Counted from the first letter of the stretch, positions 35,626 to 43,612 are shown. The stretch is 64,000 nt of DNA from Cladopsammia gracilis (GCA_022457155.1 JAJGOT010000218.1:1110001-1174000), one strand, 5' to 3'. Numbers and translations are program-made. Notes: generated by a model from the letters alone, not told the origin.

Positions 35626-36306
35626 TTAATTTATTTCAACTTCAAATTCAAGAGGCGCGTTATTGAAATCAAAAAGTTCATTGTTCGCATCTCTCACAGA
35701 CAGAGTTATGCTGTTTACATAATCGCCAGACGAGACGTCACGCAAGATGTTCTGCTGTGTTGATTCATAGAAAACTTTCTCATATGGCTTTCCGCGAAGA
35801 TCAAATCGAGCCAAGACTGTCGAAGGCTTGCCGTTGAACAGGTTCTGTTCTTTGTCGACCAGATCACAGTGGATAAAGTAAGTGCTTGGGGCCCTTAAAT
35901 GCTTTACGAATGTTACTGGCCACAGCAACTTAGCATTTATACCAAGCAATTCAGCCAAACCGGGGCCTAGCTTTACATCTTGCTGGTGTTCTTTGTAAAT
36001 CACCATCGCCCCCATTGGTGTGCTTGTCTTTATTGTTAGTTTATAATTAGCATAGGGCCCAGTGTATAAGTTTTCTAGTTCTTTTGCAAAAGCCTCAAGA
36101 GTGTAATTTCCCGGAAAGATTTGCAGTACTTTTCCGGCTTTACTAGGCCCATCTTTAAACAGCGTTACTGTTGATGTGTCTTTCAAATTAAACCACGAAT
36201 TGCAAAAAGAACAAGAGACGAGCCTGATATAGCTCGGTTTCTGAATCGGATGATCGAAGTAGATGGTGTGAGGGTTCGAAGGTGCGACGATTGTTAACAC
36301 AACCAT
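35626..36306 (-). CDS. Penton/minor capsid protein candidate (single jelly-roll)
   Basis: 226 aa from ATG 36306, with ttatatacaca directly before it. The N-terminal phrases (VAPSNPHTIYFDHPIQKPSY, IRLVSCSFCNSWFNLKDTST) and FPGNYTLEAFAKELENLY resemble the minor capsid (PY/penton) proteins of Polintons and adintoviruses, which open with a short strand, an IxLVSxSxxNSW block and a PGxYxxxxLxxxL helix. The remainder is beta-rich in appearance (VDKEQNLFNGKPSTVLARFD). In those elements the protein forms the five-fold vertices around the double jelly-roll capsid. It is transcribed divergently from the large structural gene at 36337 across a 30-bp AT-only spacer. No break is visible. Confidence 0.6.
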   Translation of the reverse strand: MVVLTIVAPSNPHTIYFDHPIQKPSYIRLVSCSFCNSWFNLKDTSTVTLFKDGPSKAGKVLQIFPGNYTLEAFAKELENLYTGPYANYKLTIKTSTPMGAMVIYKEHQQDVKLGPGLAELLGINAKLLWPVTFVKHLRAPSTYFIHCDLVDKEQNLFNGKPSTVLARFDLRGKPYEKVFYESTQQNILRDVSSGDYVNSITLSVRDANNELFDFNNAPLEFEVEIN

Positions 36307-36336
36307 TGTGTATATAAAATATATTTATATACAATC
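36307..36336. promoter_or_regulatory. Divergent 30-bp promoter between penton and large structural gene
   Basis: tgtgtatataaaatatattt atatacaatc: almost only A/T, with TATATACA facing outward on each side (TTATATACACA-ATG on minus, TTATATACAATC-ATG on plus). There is no room for a conventional upstream promoter. Confidence 0.65.
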
Positions 36337-38156
36337 ATGTTTGGCGGGCGCTCTGGCGGATTTAATCCTGGTTCAAACCTTGGTCTAGAAATTGGCGGGC
36401 ATGATTACGGGCCCTCACCCCCGTTTTTTCCTCGCCCCCAAAACCCCCTCTATATCAGTAAAAAACCTCCCGCAGTAAATCCGCAACTGGCTTGGCTGAG
36501 TTCTCCGGAGGCCGCAAAACTTTCTACAGCCGCCAAAGCGAAGGCAATCTCAGACTTCAAAAGGCGTTTCCCGCACGCCGATATGTCAAGATTTACAACA
36601 GAAGTTTCTTTCGATGAAAATCACAAAGCCTCAGCAGTAGTTCTTTTTCCCGAGGGGCACGGCTCCTGGGCTATGCCCTCAGACATACCACACAAGAATT
36701 GGACACAAGCCCTGAAAGACGCGCTTGGTTTAGGGTATATTGGCGGTTTCCCCTATCAGTTGACGTTAAACCGAAACACACAAAAATCAATCCCCGCTGT
36801 TGATTTCTCCACCTCAATCGACAAAGACATGATGATCGGCTCTATCTTGAATGACGAAGCACAAAAGATCTATGTTACGCCAACCGATTATTTCACAACG
36901 AAATACAGAAATATTTTCAGAGACACACAGATTAAGTTCACAACCGCGAAATATGGGAGAAAGTGGCTCGGCGGCCCGCATATGAGTTTCTGGCCGCAAC
37001 AACTGAACTTCGCCCTGTGGTGTGCAACAACCGGCTGCGGGATCTCGCGTGACCTTCTGTTTGATAAGAACTCTCTTCTCTCCCTAACCCCGAAGCTCCG
37101 GGCATTTTACAGGTTTCACGTCTATTTCACAACAAGACGAATACTCTTCAAGCTGGGTGGGGAACAGAGCGTGAGTGCTTTGCCAGACGACCCTACATTT
37201 AACCAGAAAGACAACAAGTTCAACATCGACGCATACAAGAAGATTTGCCAAGAGTTCGGTGTAGACCCCAGTTCTGACTTCCGTTTCACATACGGCAAAA
37301 ACCACGGCCTTGGCAATGTGTACATTTGGGTTGCATATGATGGGCCCCTTTCTACTGATTACAACTATCCTGATCCTGATCTAGCCCTGTTTGATGACGA
37401 GCGCGTCACAGACAGAAAAGACCCAAACTATCGCGCAAACGGCATATACTTCGTTCGTAACGACCAGGGCGCTGTTAGCCAGTTCGAGCACTTTGTGCCG
37501 AATTATGCACAAGGGCTAACACAGCCAGGGCTCGCGCGTATAAATCAGTCAATCGAGGCCTTTGTGTATTGCATTCTGGGTGCGCAAGCAAACACTCGCA
37601 GCAGCATTCTTGGGAGTGGAGGCCGAGCATTCGAAACGCAGAGAGTATTCCTCACACTCTTAGAGGACGCCGTAAGACTGAACGACATATCTAAGAGCGT
37701 ACAGCATTATCAGCAGGCCATTCAAGCAACGAAAGTATGGCTAAACTTTGTAGTTGCCCCTGGGAGCTGGCTGATGCCGTCACGCATGGTTATCAACACC
37801 GAGAGCGTGGTGGGGTACAATAACAATCTTATGCAGGCAACTCAAGGGATGAAGCTTGGTGTTAACAATGATGTCAATCTTGCCACAAAAAAGCCTCCCT
37901 TCGCCCCATGGACGGAGGGCCGACAAAGATTAATCCACCAAACAGCCACCCATCGAACCCGATTCACAAACAGGCGACACAGGCACAGGGCATCGCGCCC
38001 AAACCAACGGCCACACCAACACCACAACCAGCCCCCACGCCAGCCACAACACCATCCCCAACACAAGAGACTAAGATCGAGCCGCATCACGTAAACAAGG
38101 CGCTCATTGCTGGGGGCGCTCTTGCTTTAGCAGGCTTGTTTATCTGGATGCGTTAA
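36337..38156 (+). pseudogene. Large conserved element protein with C-terminal membrane anchor, frameshifted near 37,905
   Basis: Starts MFGGRSGGFNPGSNLGLEIG (ATG 36337). A Gly/Pro-rich leader precedes an RRFP module (residues 71-110, FKRRFPHADMSRF ... VVLFPEGHGSW) and a long alpha/beta region with RKWLGGPHMSFWPQQLNFAL, ARINQSIEAFVYCILGAQAN and SWLMPSRMVINTESVVGYNN. The opening frame runs to 38094, but its last 60 codons are His/Arg/Gln-rich nonsense. The overlapping frame (37908-38156) has a Pro/Thr-rich linker and a hydrophobic helix (ALIAGGALALAGLFIWMR) ending at a TAA. The true gene therefore ends at 38156 and has a 1-nt shift in a C-rich run. I do not know the family. A virion or membrane-associated role is inferred from neighbours. 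Confidence 0.65.
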
Positions 38157-39486
38157 CGCTTGCGCTTGATTGTCTTTTCAACCAAGAAAGCCACAACGGC
38201 AATGAAACCTGGCCGGCCGCTTTGAAGATAAAGCTCACGATAGAGCCGATTAAGCCTGGCAGGGCGTTGGCTGCTTTTTTGCCAAGCTCTTTAAGCCCAT
38301 TTCCAATAGCCTTGGTGGCCTTTGCCAGGCCATTCAAGGTGGTGAGTACCACAGCACCTATGACAATACCGGCAGCCAGAACAACTGCTTGAAGGGTCCA
38401 ACCATATTTCTTGAAGATATTTTTGACCCTCTCTCGAAGAGGCAAGGCTTCTTCTCTTTCCTGAACTTGTGTTCTTAGACTTGCCAGTTCTTCTTCTCGC
38501 TCAGCAACTCGGGCTTCCGCGGCTTCTCTGTCAGAGGGAGAAGTGTTCTCATCCTCTATCACGCGTTTGTCTTTCTCGTTTTGTCGTACAAGCTCGGCCT
38601 CTTGTTCGTTTAACTCATCCAGCGGCTTGGTGGAGTTCAGTCTTGCTTCAACAGCATTTCTTTCTCTTGTTTTCGCAGAAAGTTGTGTTCTTAGTTTGTC
38701 AACCTTTGCCTGCTCTTGGTCTCGTTGTTTTTGTATTTTTTGAATGGCGCCTAATTCTTTTTTCTGGTTTTCAAGATCGCCTTGAAGATTTTTCTTTAGT
38801 TGTTTTAACCGATCTAGCTCGGTTTGACTTTCAACGCTTGAACCGTGTTCCTGATCCAGAGCGTCAATCCTCGCTTGAGTTTCTTCGATTCTGTCTCTGA
38901 GGTTTTGAACCTCACTTGCTGCTTGTTGACGTGCTACAGAAATCCTTTCCGTCTCCTTTAGTTGTTTCTCTGCCTCCTTCAACCTTTGTCTTTCTTCTCT
39001 TATAGTTGTAGTTTCTTCAGAGATGATCTCTTCAGCGCTTGGCCCAAGATCCTTTTTGTTTCTATTTATAAAGTCTTGAAGAAGGCCAGACCCATCTCGT
39101 TTGAACATGAGAGTTTCACCGCCTCTCGGGCCAATGCGGACTACTCTGCCTTCGCTTCCGCTTTTTGTACTGAAACCAATATCCCTAAATTTAGAAAGAT
39201 CTACTTTCGGAAATCGTCTTTTAATTGAGTCCCTAATCATATCAAACCTTCCTTTTGCATCAGGAAGTAGAGAGGTGTTCTCAGAATCAAAACCGCTATG
39301 TTCGTGAGGCAGTGTATGCATTTCATGTTGTTCACCGCCATGATATGGGGTTGATGTGCCGCCCGGTTGAAAGGGAGTTGTTGTGTCAACTTCTTCTTCG
39401 TCATCGTCATCGCCATCGTGGTCAATGTCCCAGTCAAGCCCGGTGTTTTCGTTCTCGCCAGGTATATCATAACCTCCTTCTGCCGT
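38140..39486 (-). pseudogene. Coiled-coil membrane protein with lost start codon and C-terminal frameshift
   Basis: The open frame starts upstream of the first ATG (39321): 55 further codons with acidic DGDDDDEEEVD reach an ACG at 39484-39486, exactly where an ATG is expected after ttatatatcatc. An RRFP module follows (IKRRFPKVDLSKFRDIGFS ... VVRIGPRGGETLMF), then about 190 residues of heptad-rich coiled coil (EERQRLKEAEKQLKETERIS onward), then hydrophobic segments (TLQAVVLAAGIVIGAVVLTT, NALPGLIGSIVSFIFKAAG). The present frame ends at 38140 in a Ser-rich tail. Another frame encodes FIAVVAFLVEKTIKRKR and a TAA at 38153-38155, the better end, so a frameshift or small deletion lies near 38,215. 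It may bridge membrane and capsid. Family unknown; related copies seem common in cnidarians. Confidence 0.6.
38153..38156. other. Shared palindromic stop TTAA of two convergent genes
   Basis: Within GTTAAC, TAA at 38154-38156 ends the plus gene and TAA at 38155-38153 ends the minus gene (in its conserved frame). This tail-to-tail overlap supports the reconstructed ends of both frames. Confidence 0.6.
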
Positions 39487-39515
39487 GATGATATATAAAT
39501 GTAAAATTTATATAT
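39487..39515. promoter_or_regulatory. Divergent AT-rich promoter between coiled-coil gene and capsid gene
   Basis: gatgatatataaatgtaaaa tttatatat: outward-facing TATATA elements abut the ACG (minus) and the ATG (plus). Confidence 0.6.
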
Positions 39516-40766
39516 ATGGCTGTGCAACCAAACCTCCTCCCAACGAACGCAGAGAAGATTCTTGGGGCAATGAAAGCAGAGCGCACCATAAAGCGCATCA
39601 CATTTGATCGCTCTACAGCTAATCCTGGCGAGACCCTGTACGTTACGGTGCCCAAGCTCAACGAAGATGAAGTTATCGTGTCGGGCTCGCTTGCCTTGAT
39701 CTTTAACATCGACCTTGCCGGCGGCCACGCAAACAACTCTCTTGTACAAAATGTCTCCAGAGCACTAGTTGACAGGCTTGTTGTCAAGTTTGCCGCCACC
39801 ACTGTCCAGGACACCGTCGGGTACGATATTTACAAGATCTTTGAGGATCTCTTCCTCTCTGTCGACAAGCGCGAAAACATGATTTCAGAGGGCATCCAGA
39901 GTGTTGACTTGTGCAAGATTCGCTCTAATTCCGGCGACAAGAAGACCTCTAGCGTGGATGTGGAAAACAAGCTGGAGACCATTTACAAAAACAAATACCG
40001 TATCAATCTGGATCACCAGATTCTAACAGACCACGGCGTCATGTACCCGCAGGTCCTCTACAACGATTTAACATTCGAGATTACGCTCGCCCAGGCTTCT
40101 CAAGTTGTCAAGGGTTCGGATACAAGCAAGCTTGTCTACAAGTTGACAAATATCCAGCTTGAGTACGAGACAATCCGAAGTAAGCAGCTGGCTGACGAGG
40201 CAACAAGTGTATACTCTAGTGGAAAGGAGTTTGCCTACGACCATATCATGCGAGAGGCAGTGGTCCCCTTCTCGAAGGGTTCAGACGGACGGCTAAATCT
40301 CAGGGTGAACCCTCAGCGCAGGTCACTGAAAGCCATCCTTCTGCTATTCATAGAGCCATACTCGGCTGGAGCTCGGGAATCTGAAAAATACTTCAATCCA
40401 GACATTACTAAGGTGAATGTTACCATAAACGGCTCACCCAACAGGATTTACAACGAAGGCATCAACGGGACAGACATGCGGAACGAGGTCAGTCGCCTCT
40501 TGAAAAAGAGTGGTGACGGCAGGCCCAACATGAATCTGACCAAATATCTCACGGGAAACAAGTTCGGCCTTCTTATTGACCTTCGGTCCATGGCTGATAC
40601 AACCCTTCACGGTAACGGCCAACGCCTTGTCAACACAAAGGACGGCGTACATCTTGAGATCGAAAGAGCACCCTCCGGCTCGGGAAACGTGCACTGCCAC
40701 ATCTACACCATCAGCGACTCGCAGATGAACATTATGGACAGGCAGCTGCAAGCGGTTCAGTATTAA
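39516..40766 (+). CDS. Major capsid protein candidate (double jelly-roll)
   Basis: 416 aa from ATG 39516, right after tttatatat. The sequence is beta-rich with few charged helices: NPGETLYVTVPKLNEDEVIV, GSLALIFNIDLAGGHANNSL, VQNVSRALVDRLVVKFAATT and VGYDIYKIFEDLFLSVDKRE. The order (a VPxxNxxxI strand, a SLxLxFxI strand, NNxLxQxxxxxxVxxxxVxxx, then YxxYKxxEDLxLS) follows the N-terminal jelly-roll of Polinton/adintovirus capsid proteins. The second half (LNLRVNPQRRSLKAILLLFI ... HLEIERAPSGSGNVHCHIYT) would be the second jelly-roll. About 400 aa is enough for a double jelly-roll. It lies 6 nt upstream of the packaging ATPase, as expected for a morphogenesis module. Intact. A structure prediction is needed to confirm the fold. 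Confidence 0.65.
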   Translation: MAVQPNLLPTNAEKILGAMKAERTIKRITFDRSTANPGETLYVTVPKLNEDEVIVSGSLALIFNIDLAGGHANNSLVQNVSRALVDRLVVKFAATTVQDTVGYDIYKIFEDLFLSVDKRENMISEGIQSVDLCKIRSNSGDKKTSSVDVENKLETIYKNKYRINLDHQILTDHGVMYPQVLYNDLTFEITLAQASQVVKGSDTSKLVYKLTNIQLEYETIRSKQLADEATSVYSSGKEFAYDHIMREAVVPFSKGSDGRLNLRVNPQRRSLKAILLLFIEPYSAGARESEKYFNPDITKVNVTINGSPNRIYNEGINGTDMRNEVSRLLKKSGDGRPNMNLTKYLTGNKFGLLIDLRSMADTTLHGNGQRLVNTKDGVHLEIERAPSGSGNVHCHIYTISDSQMNIMDRQLQAVQY

Positions 40767-40772
40767 ATATAG

Positions 40773-41372
40773 ATGGACCCCCAAAAGCTGCCCTTCAACG
40801 CCCTAATCATAGGGCCTACTAACTCTGGCAAAACAAAATATCTCTTGAATCAGCTACGCGGGCCCTTCAGGGGCAAGTTTGATTATATCGTTCTCTTGTG
40901 CCCAACCTTTGTTCACAACAAGACCTACGATGGGTTCGTGGACAATGAGCCACGCATTTTCGTGATTGACTGCCAGCAGCACGAGATTGAAAAATGGTTA
41001 ATTATAGCCAGTTACCACTTCAACGGGACAAACACTCTCATCGTTCTTGATGACTGCGCCGCTTCGAAGGATGTGAAAGGCCGCACGAGTCAACTTGTCA
41101 ACCTCGGCTTCAGTGCCAGGCACAGCGGTATTTCCGTGTGGGTGTTGGCGCAGCAGTTAACCAGCATTGCCAAGCCGTTTAGAGAAAACGTTGCAGCGAT
41201 TGTGCTTTTTTACACCCCATCAAGCAAAACAACGAAGGCCATCTTCGACGACTATGCCGGCGAGCTTGAACATCAAGAGTACAAAGAGTTGATTGCAAAA
41301 TTAAACGGACACAAATTCTCTCACCTGGTTTTCTCTCTGCGGCATCCTTATGGGGTTGAAGTGAAAATGTGA
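40773..41372 (+). CDS. A32/FtsK-HerA-like genome packaging ATPase
   Basis: 199 aa from ATG 40773. Walker A IIGPTNSGKT (residues 12-21), Walker B TLIVLDD (88-94), and a following FSARHSGISVWVLAQQLTSI segment typical of the HerA/A32 family arginine-finger and sensor region. The protein lacks large extra domains, as in Polintons and virophages. In viruses of this lineage it pumps DNA into preformed capsids. Its start is 6 nt after the capsid stop (taa-atatag-ATG), and its last codon ATG overlaps the TGA stop (41367-41372). Intact. Confidence 0.85.
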   Translation: MDPQKLPFNALIIGPTNSGKTKYLLNQLRGPFRGKFDYIVLLCPTFVHNKTYDGFVDNEPRIFVIDCQQHEIEKWLIIASYHFNGTNTLIVLDDCAASKDVKGRTSQLVNLGFSARHSGISVWVLAQQLTSIAKPFRENVAAIVLFYTPSSKTTKAIFDDYAGELEHQEYKELIAKLNGHKFSHLVFSLRHPYGVEVKM

Positions 41373-41395
41373 AAATACAATGTATACTCTGGGTC

Positions 41396-41635
41396 ATGAA
41401 TGCCTCCACCAGTCTCCACAAGCTCACAGTCTTTTCACAGCTTCTTGGTGAATTACAGAGCAGGACGGAAGAGATGCAAATCCAGAAAATCAAAGCAGCT
41501 GGCGAGGACGATCTACGCCTCATGCTTCTTAGCCGGTATCCTTTGAAAGTTGTTAAAATGCCAGACACAATGGCTTCACTCATACGGGAGATTGAAAATA
41601 TCTTACCTGACATCAAGAAAATAATTGAGAATTAA
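41396..41635 (+). CDS. Small helical protein, unknown
   Basis: 79 aa from ATG 41396 (MNASTSLHKLTVFSQLLGEL); the frame extends upstream to 41369 only through GTG. It looks all-helical with heptad-like spacing (LQSRTEEMQIQKIKAAGEDD, MASLIREIENILPDIKKIIE). No domain recognised. It sits between the ATPase and the 202-aa gene in the same direction, so it is probably part of the late cluster. Confidence 0.5.
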   Translation: MNASTSLHKLTVFSQLLGELQSRTEEMQIQKIKAAGEDDLRLMLLSRYPLKVVKMPDTMASLIREIENILPDIKKIIEN

Positions 41636-41643
41636 TATACACG
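41632..41643 (+). promoter_or_regulatory. Start-proximal ATATACA motif
   Basis: ttaatatacacg directly before ATG 41644. Confidence 0.6.
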
Positions 41644-42252
41644 ATGGCCACAACCCCTGGAGACGAGGCCACAATGAATGAAATCATGCAGATGCTGGAG
41701 TCAGGCCCTGATAGCTCCTTACCATCAGCGATGCCTGAAGTCTTAACAGGTCCAGATACTCAAGCTCAACGTGAGAAACTGGCAGTCCTTGTTTCAACGG
41801 GTAAATCAAAAGAAGCCATTGGTGTCCAGCTAACACACGAGCAGGTGAAGCGACTGACAGATAAGGGGGTTGAAAAGTTCTACAAAAGGTATGAAGCCTA
41901 CGTCGGCAACAAGACGACCGAGTCTCTGATTGACAGCTTCATAATGCTCGTAACCAAAGGCGTCGGCTTGGCTGTTGATATTGACGACGTGAATGAGTTG
42001 CAGAAAGAACTCAAAAATGACTACATGATTCAACATGAATTGTCATCTCTTGCTGGAGGTCTTGCACTGCGATGTGGACGATTCTTGGCCTTGGCCAATG
42101 CTGCTTTGATCACTACAAAACACATCGACTTCAAAAAGGAGTCTCCACCCGCTCACCCAAGCAGCAGGGACAGTGAAGGTTACCCCCTGGAGGGCTTTGA
42201 TGAAGTTGACGGACCACGAAGGAACCAAGAAGGAACCACGAAGGAACCATGA
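41644..42252 (+). CDS. Element protein of 202 aa, unknown
   Basis: Starts at ATG 41644, 3 nt after AATATACA. The N-terminus is acidic and Pro-containing (MATTPGDEATMNEIMQMLES). A helical core follows (LTHEQVKRLTDKGVEKFYKR, TESLIDSFIMLVTKGVGLAV), then a Gly/Ala/Leu-rich segment (SSLAGGLALRCGRFLALANA) that may insert in or lie on a membrane. The final residues RRNQEGTTKEP are encoded by a 12-bp tandem repeat that continues past the stop, so the original C-terminus may have been altered. Family not recognised; similar position to minor virion proteins of other Polintons. Confidence 0.6.
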   Translation: MATTPGDEATMNEIMQMLESGPDSSLPSAMPEVLTGPDTQAQREKLAVLVSTGKSKEAIGVQLTHEQVKRLTDKGVEKFYKRYEAYVGNKTTESLIDSFIMLVTKGVGLAVDIDDVNELQKELKNDYMIQHELSSLAGGLALRCGRFLALANAALITTKHIDFKKESPPAHPSSRDSEGYPLEGFDEVDGPRRNQEGTTKEP

Positions 42253-42276
42253 AGGAACCACGAAGGAACCACGCAG
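42217..42276. repeat. 12-bp tandem repeat (AAGGAACCACGA)
   Basis: Five copies, with single changes, span the end of the 202-aa gene and the intergenic DNA after it. Confidence 0.9.
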
Positions 42277-42284
42277 TTTAAAAT

Positions 42285-42298
42285 AAAATATATACACG
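42285..42298 (+). promoter_or_regulatory. Start-proximal ATATACA motif
   Basis: aaaatatatacacg directly before ATG 42299. Confidence 0.6.
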
Positions 42299-42592
42299 AT
42301 GTCACAACCGCTCGAGACGATTCCAACTGTTACCTCTGATATCCCAAAGACTGCTCCAGCAAAAAACCCTGGCCGTGTTGCTGCTGGAAAAGCCCTGGCT
42401 GAACGAAACCGTCTGGCAAGAAAGGCAAAAAAAGAAGCCAGCCAGGCAAACGAGCCTGCCCCAAACCAGGCGTCGACAAAAGCTGAATCTAGCAACAGCA
42501 CAACATTTCTCAGCCTTGGTGTTGTCGGGGTAATTTTATCCGCTTTGGGTGCCTATTACCAGCGCGAGGTCATTATGAATGCACTGTTTTAA
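42299..42592 (+). CDS. Basic single-membrane-helix protein, paralogue A
   Basis: 97 aa: MSQPLETIPTVTSDIPKTAP, a Lys/Arg-rich central helix (ALAERNRLARKAKKEASQAN), a Ser/Thr linker, then one hydrophobic helix (TTFLSLGVVGVILSALGAYY) and a short tail ending NALF. The layout suggests a C-terminally anchored protein with a DNA- or capsid-binding basic stretch. It is a tandem paralogue of the next gene (promoter and coding sequence both duplicated) but lacks that gene's Pro-rich extension. Function unknown. Confidence 0.65.
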   Translation: MSQPLETIPTVTSDIPKTAPAKNPGRVAAGKALAERNRLARKAKKEASQANEPAPNQASTKAESSNSTTFLSLGVVGVILSALGAYYQREVIMNALF

Positions 42593-42596
42593 AGAT

Positions 42597-42610
42597 AAAA
42601 TATATACATG
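42597..42610 (+). promoter_or_regulatory. Start-proximal ATATACA motif
   Basis: aaaatatatacatg directly before ATG 42611. Confidence 0.6.
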
Positions 42611-43012
42611 ATGGCACAACCGCTCGAGACGATCCCTGAAGAAAACGGCGCTCCAGCCGTTACCTCTGATACCCCAAAGACTGCTCCGGCTAAAAACCCT
42701 GGTCGTGTTAAGTCTGGCCAAATGCTTGCTGAACGAAACCGTCTGGCAAGAAAGGCAAAAAAAGAAGCCGGCCAGGCAAACGAGCCTGCCCCAAACTCGC
42801 CACCCAAAAACTCGACAAAAGCAGAATCTAGCAACAACACAACATTTCTCATCCTTGGTGTTGTCGGGGTAATTTTATCCGCTTTGGGTCTCTATTACCA
42901 GCGCGAGGCCATTATGAATGCACTTGGGCGCAACAAGACACCACCACCAGCAGCAGAGGCCCCTCCACCCACACAGAGGCCACCGAGACAAAGAATTCGA
43001 GAGATGGAGTAA
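42611..43012 (+). CDS. Basic single-membrane-helix protein, paralogue B
   Basis: 133 aa from ATG 42611; an ATG at 42608 adds one Met, but comparison with paralogue A favours 42611. It shares QPLETIP, PKTAPAKNPGRV, LAERNRLARKAKKEA and the membrane helix (TTFLILGVVGVILSALGLYY) with paralogue A. It has an additional Pro-rich, basic C-terminus (NKTPPPAAEAPPPTQRPPRQ) that A lacks, so A may have been shortened after duplication. The stop TAA overlaps the next gene's AAATATATACA motif. Confidence 0.65.
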   Translation: MAQPLETIPEENGAPAVTSDTPKTAPAKNPGRVKSGQMLAERNRLARKAKKEAGQANEPAPNSPPKNSTKAESSNNTTFLILGVVGVILSALGLYYQREAIMNALGRNKTPPPAAEAPPPTQRPPRQRIREME

Positions 43013-43023
43013 ATATATACACA
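43011..43023 (+). promoter_or_regulatory. Start-proximal ATATACA motif
   Basis: aaatatatacaca directly before ATG 43024; its first two bases are the end of the previous stop codon. Confidence 0.6.
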
Positions 43024-43176
43024 ATGGCCAATCTCTTTCAAGGATTTGTAAATGGGGCTGCAATCGGTGGCATTCTTCTTTTTACGTTAAGATTCAACAT
43101 CACTGCTCTTAAAACAGTTTGGCGCTTAGCCACAGAACTAACAGAGAGCGATGAGGAGTGGACTAAAAAAACATAA
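43024..43176 (+). CDS. 50-aa membrane protein
   Basis: MANLFQGFVNGAAIGGILLF continues TLRFNITALKTVWRLATEL and ends in acidic ESDEEWTKKT. One hydrophobic helix at about residues 8-22, then an amphipathic helix. It is supported by its own start-proximal motif and by tight packing with its neighbours. Family unknown. Confidence 0.6.
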   Translation: MANLFQGFVNGAAIGGILLFTLRFNITALKTVWRLATELTESDEEWTKKT

Positions 43177-43185
43177 ATATACACC
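43172..43185 (+). promoter_or_regulatory. Start-proximal ATATACA motif
   Basis: cataaatatacacc directly before ATG 43186, overlapping the previous TAA. Confidence 0.6.
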
Positions 43186-43362
43186 ATGCAAACTCACGAC
43201 TTGATCAGCGGCTTTCTCGGCTGGGCGGCCTTCACTTATCTTTGGCTTGGATATAACCTCGCCTTTTTCGAAATAATTATTGAGGCAATTGCTGCACGCG
43301 ATGAAAGGTTAAGACAACAGGCACTTGAGGAGCACGAAGACGAGAGTGAAGTCGAGGAATAA
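43186..43362 (+). CDS. 58-aa membrane protein
   Basis: MQTHDLISGFLGWAAFTYLW then LGYNLAFFEIIIEAIAARDE and a charged, acidic tail (RLRQQALEEHEDESEVEE). One aromatic-rich hydrophobic segment (residues 7-35) precedes a helical tail, a layout like small viral membrane proteins. Start-proximal motif present. Family unknown. Confidence 0.6.
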   Translation: MQTHDLISGFLGWAAFTYLWLGYNLAFFEIIIEAIAARDERLRQQALEEHEDESEVEE

Positions 43363-43365
43363 AAA

Positions 43366-43379
43366 CATAAATATACACC
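43366..43379 (+). promoter_or_regulatory. Start-proximal ATATACA motif
   Basis: cataaatatacacc directly before ATG 43380, identical to the motif of the preceding gene. Confidence 0.6.
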
Positions 43380-43601
43380 ATGTCTGACAACAAGCTCGTG
43401 AAATCTGTTCTCGATGCTGCCACAATCACTGGCCTTGTCGCTGGTATTGGCTGGATTGGCAAGAAAATCATCAAAGAAAACCTCACAGGCGACCCCAGCG
43501 CTAATCTGATGAATTACGTCAAGTTCACAGCTGTCATGACTGGGAGCATCGCGCTCAAGAAATACCTCGAGGACCAGAAAATCCTCCCTTCCACGGTGTA
43601 A
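43380..43601 (+). CDS. 73-aa membrane-associated protein
   Basis: MSDNKLVKSVLDAATITGLV then AGIGWIGKKIIKENL, followed by a second hydrophobic stretch (MNYVKFTAVMTGSIALKKYL). Two short Gly/Ala-rich hydrophobic helices flank a basic loop. It belongs to the late cluster by spacing and start motif. Family unknown. Confidence 0.6.
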   Translation: MSDNKLVKSVLDAATITGLVAGIGWIGKKIIKENLTGDPSANLMNYVKFTAVMTGSIALKKYLEDQKILPSTV

Positions 43602-43612
43602 TTATATACAAG
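43600..43612 (+). promoter_or_regulatory. Start-proximal ATATACA motif
   Basis: aattatatacaag before ATG 43613, overlapping the preceding TAA. Confidence 0.55.

Noticed and set aside
37908..38156. Separate 82-aa gene starting at ATG 37908
   Set aside because: No start-proximal motif, and the upstream gene lacks a sensible end without it; it is better read as the frameshifted tail of the large protein.
39237..39749. 170-codon minus-strand ORF across the capsid gene start
   Set aside because: Antisense to the capsid gene and overlapping the divergent promoter; a shadow of the two real frames.
41369..41395. Upstream start for the small gene after the ATPase
   Set aside because: It would need a GTG start; the first ATG is 41396.
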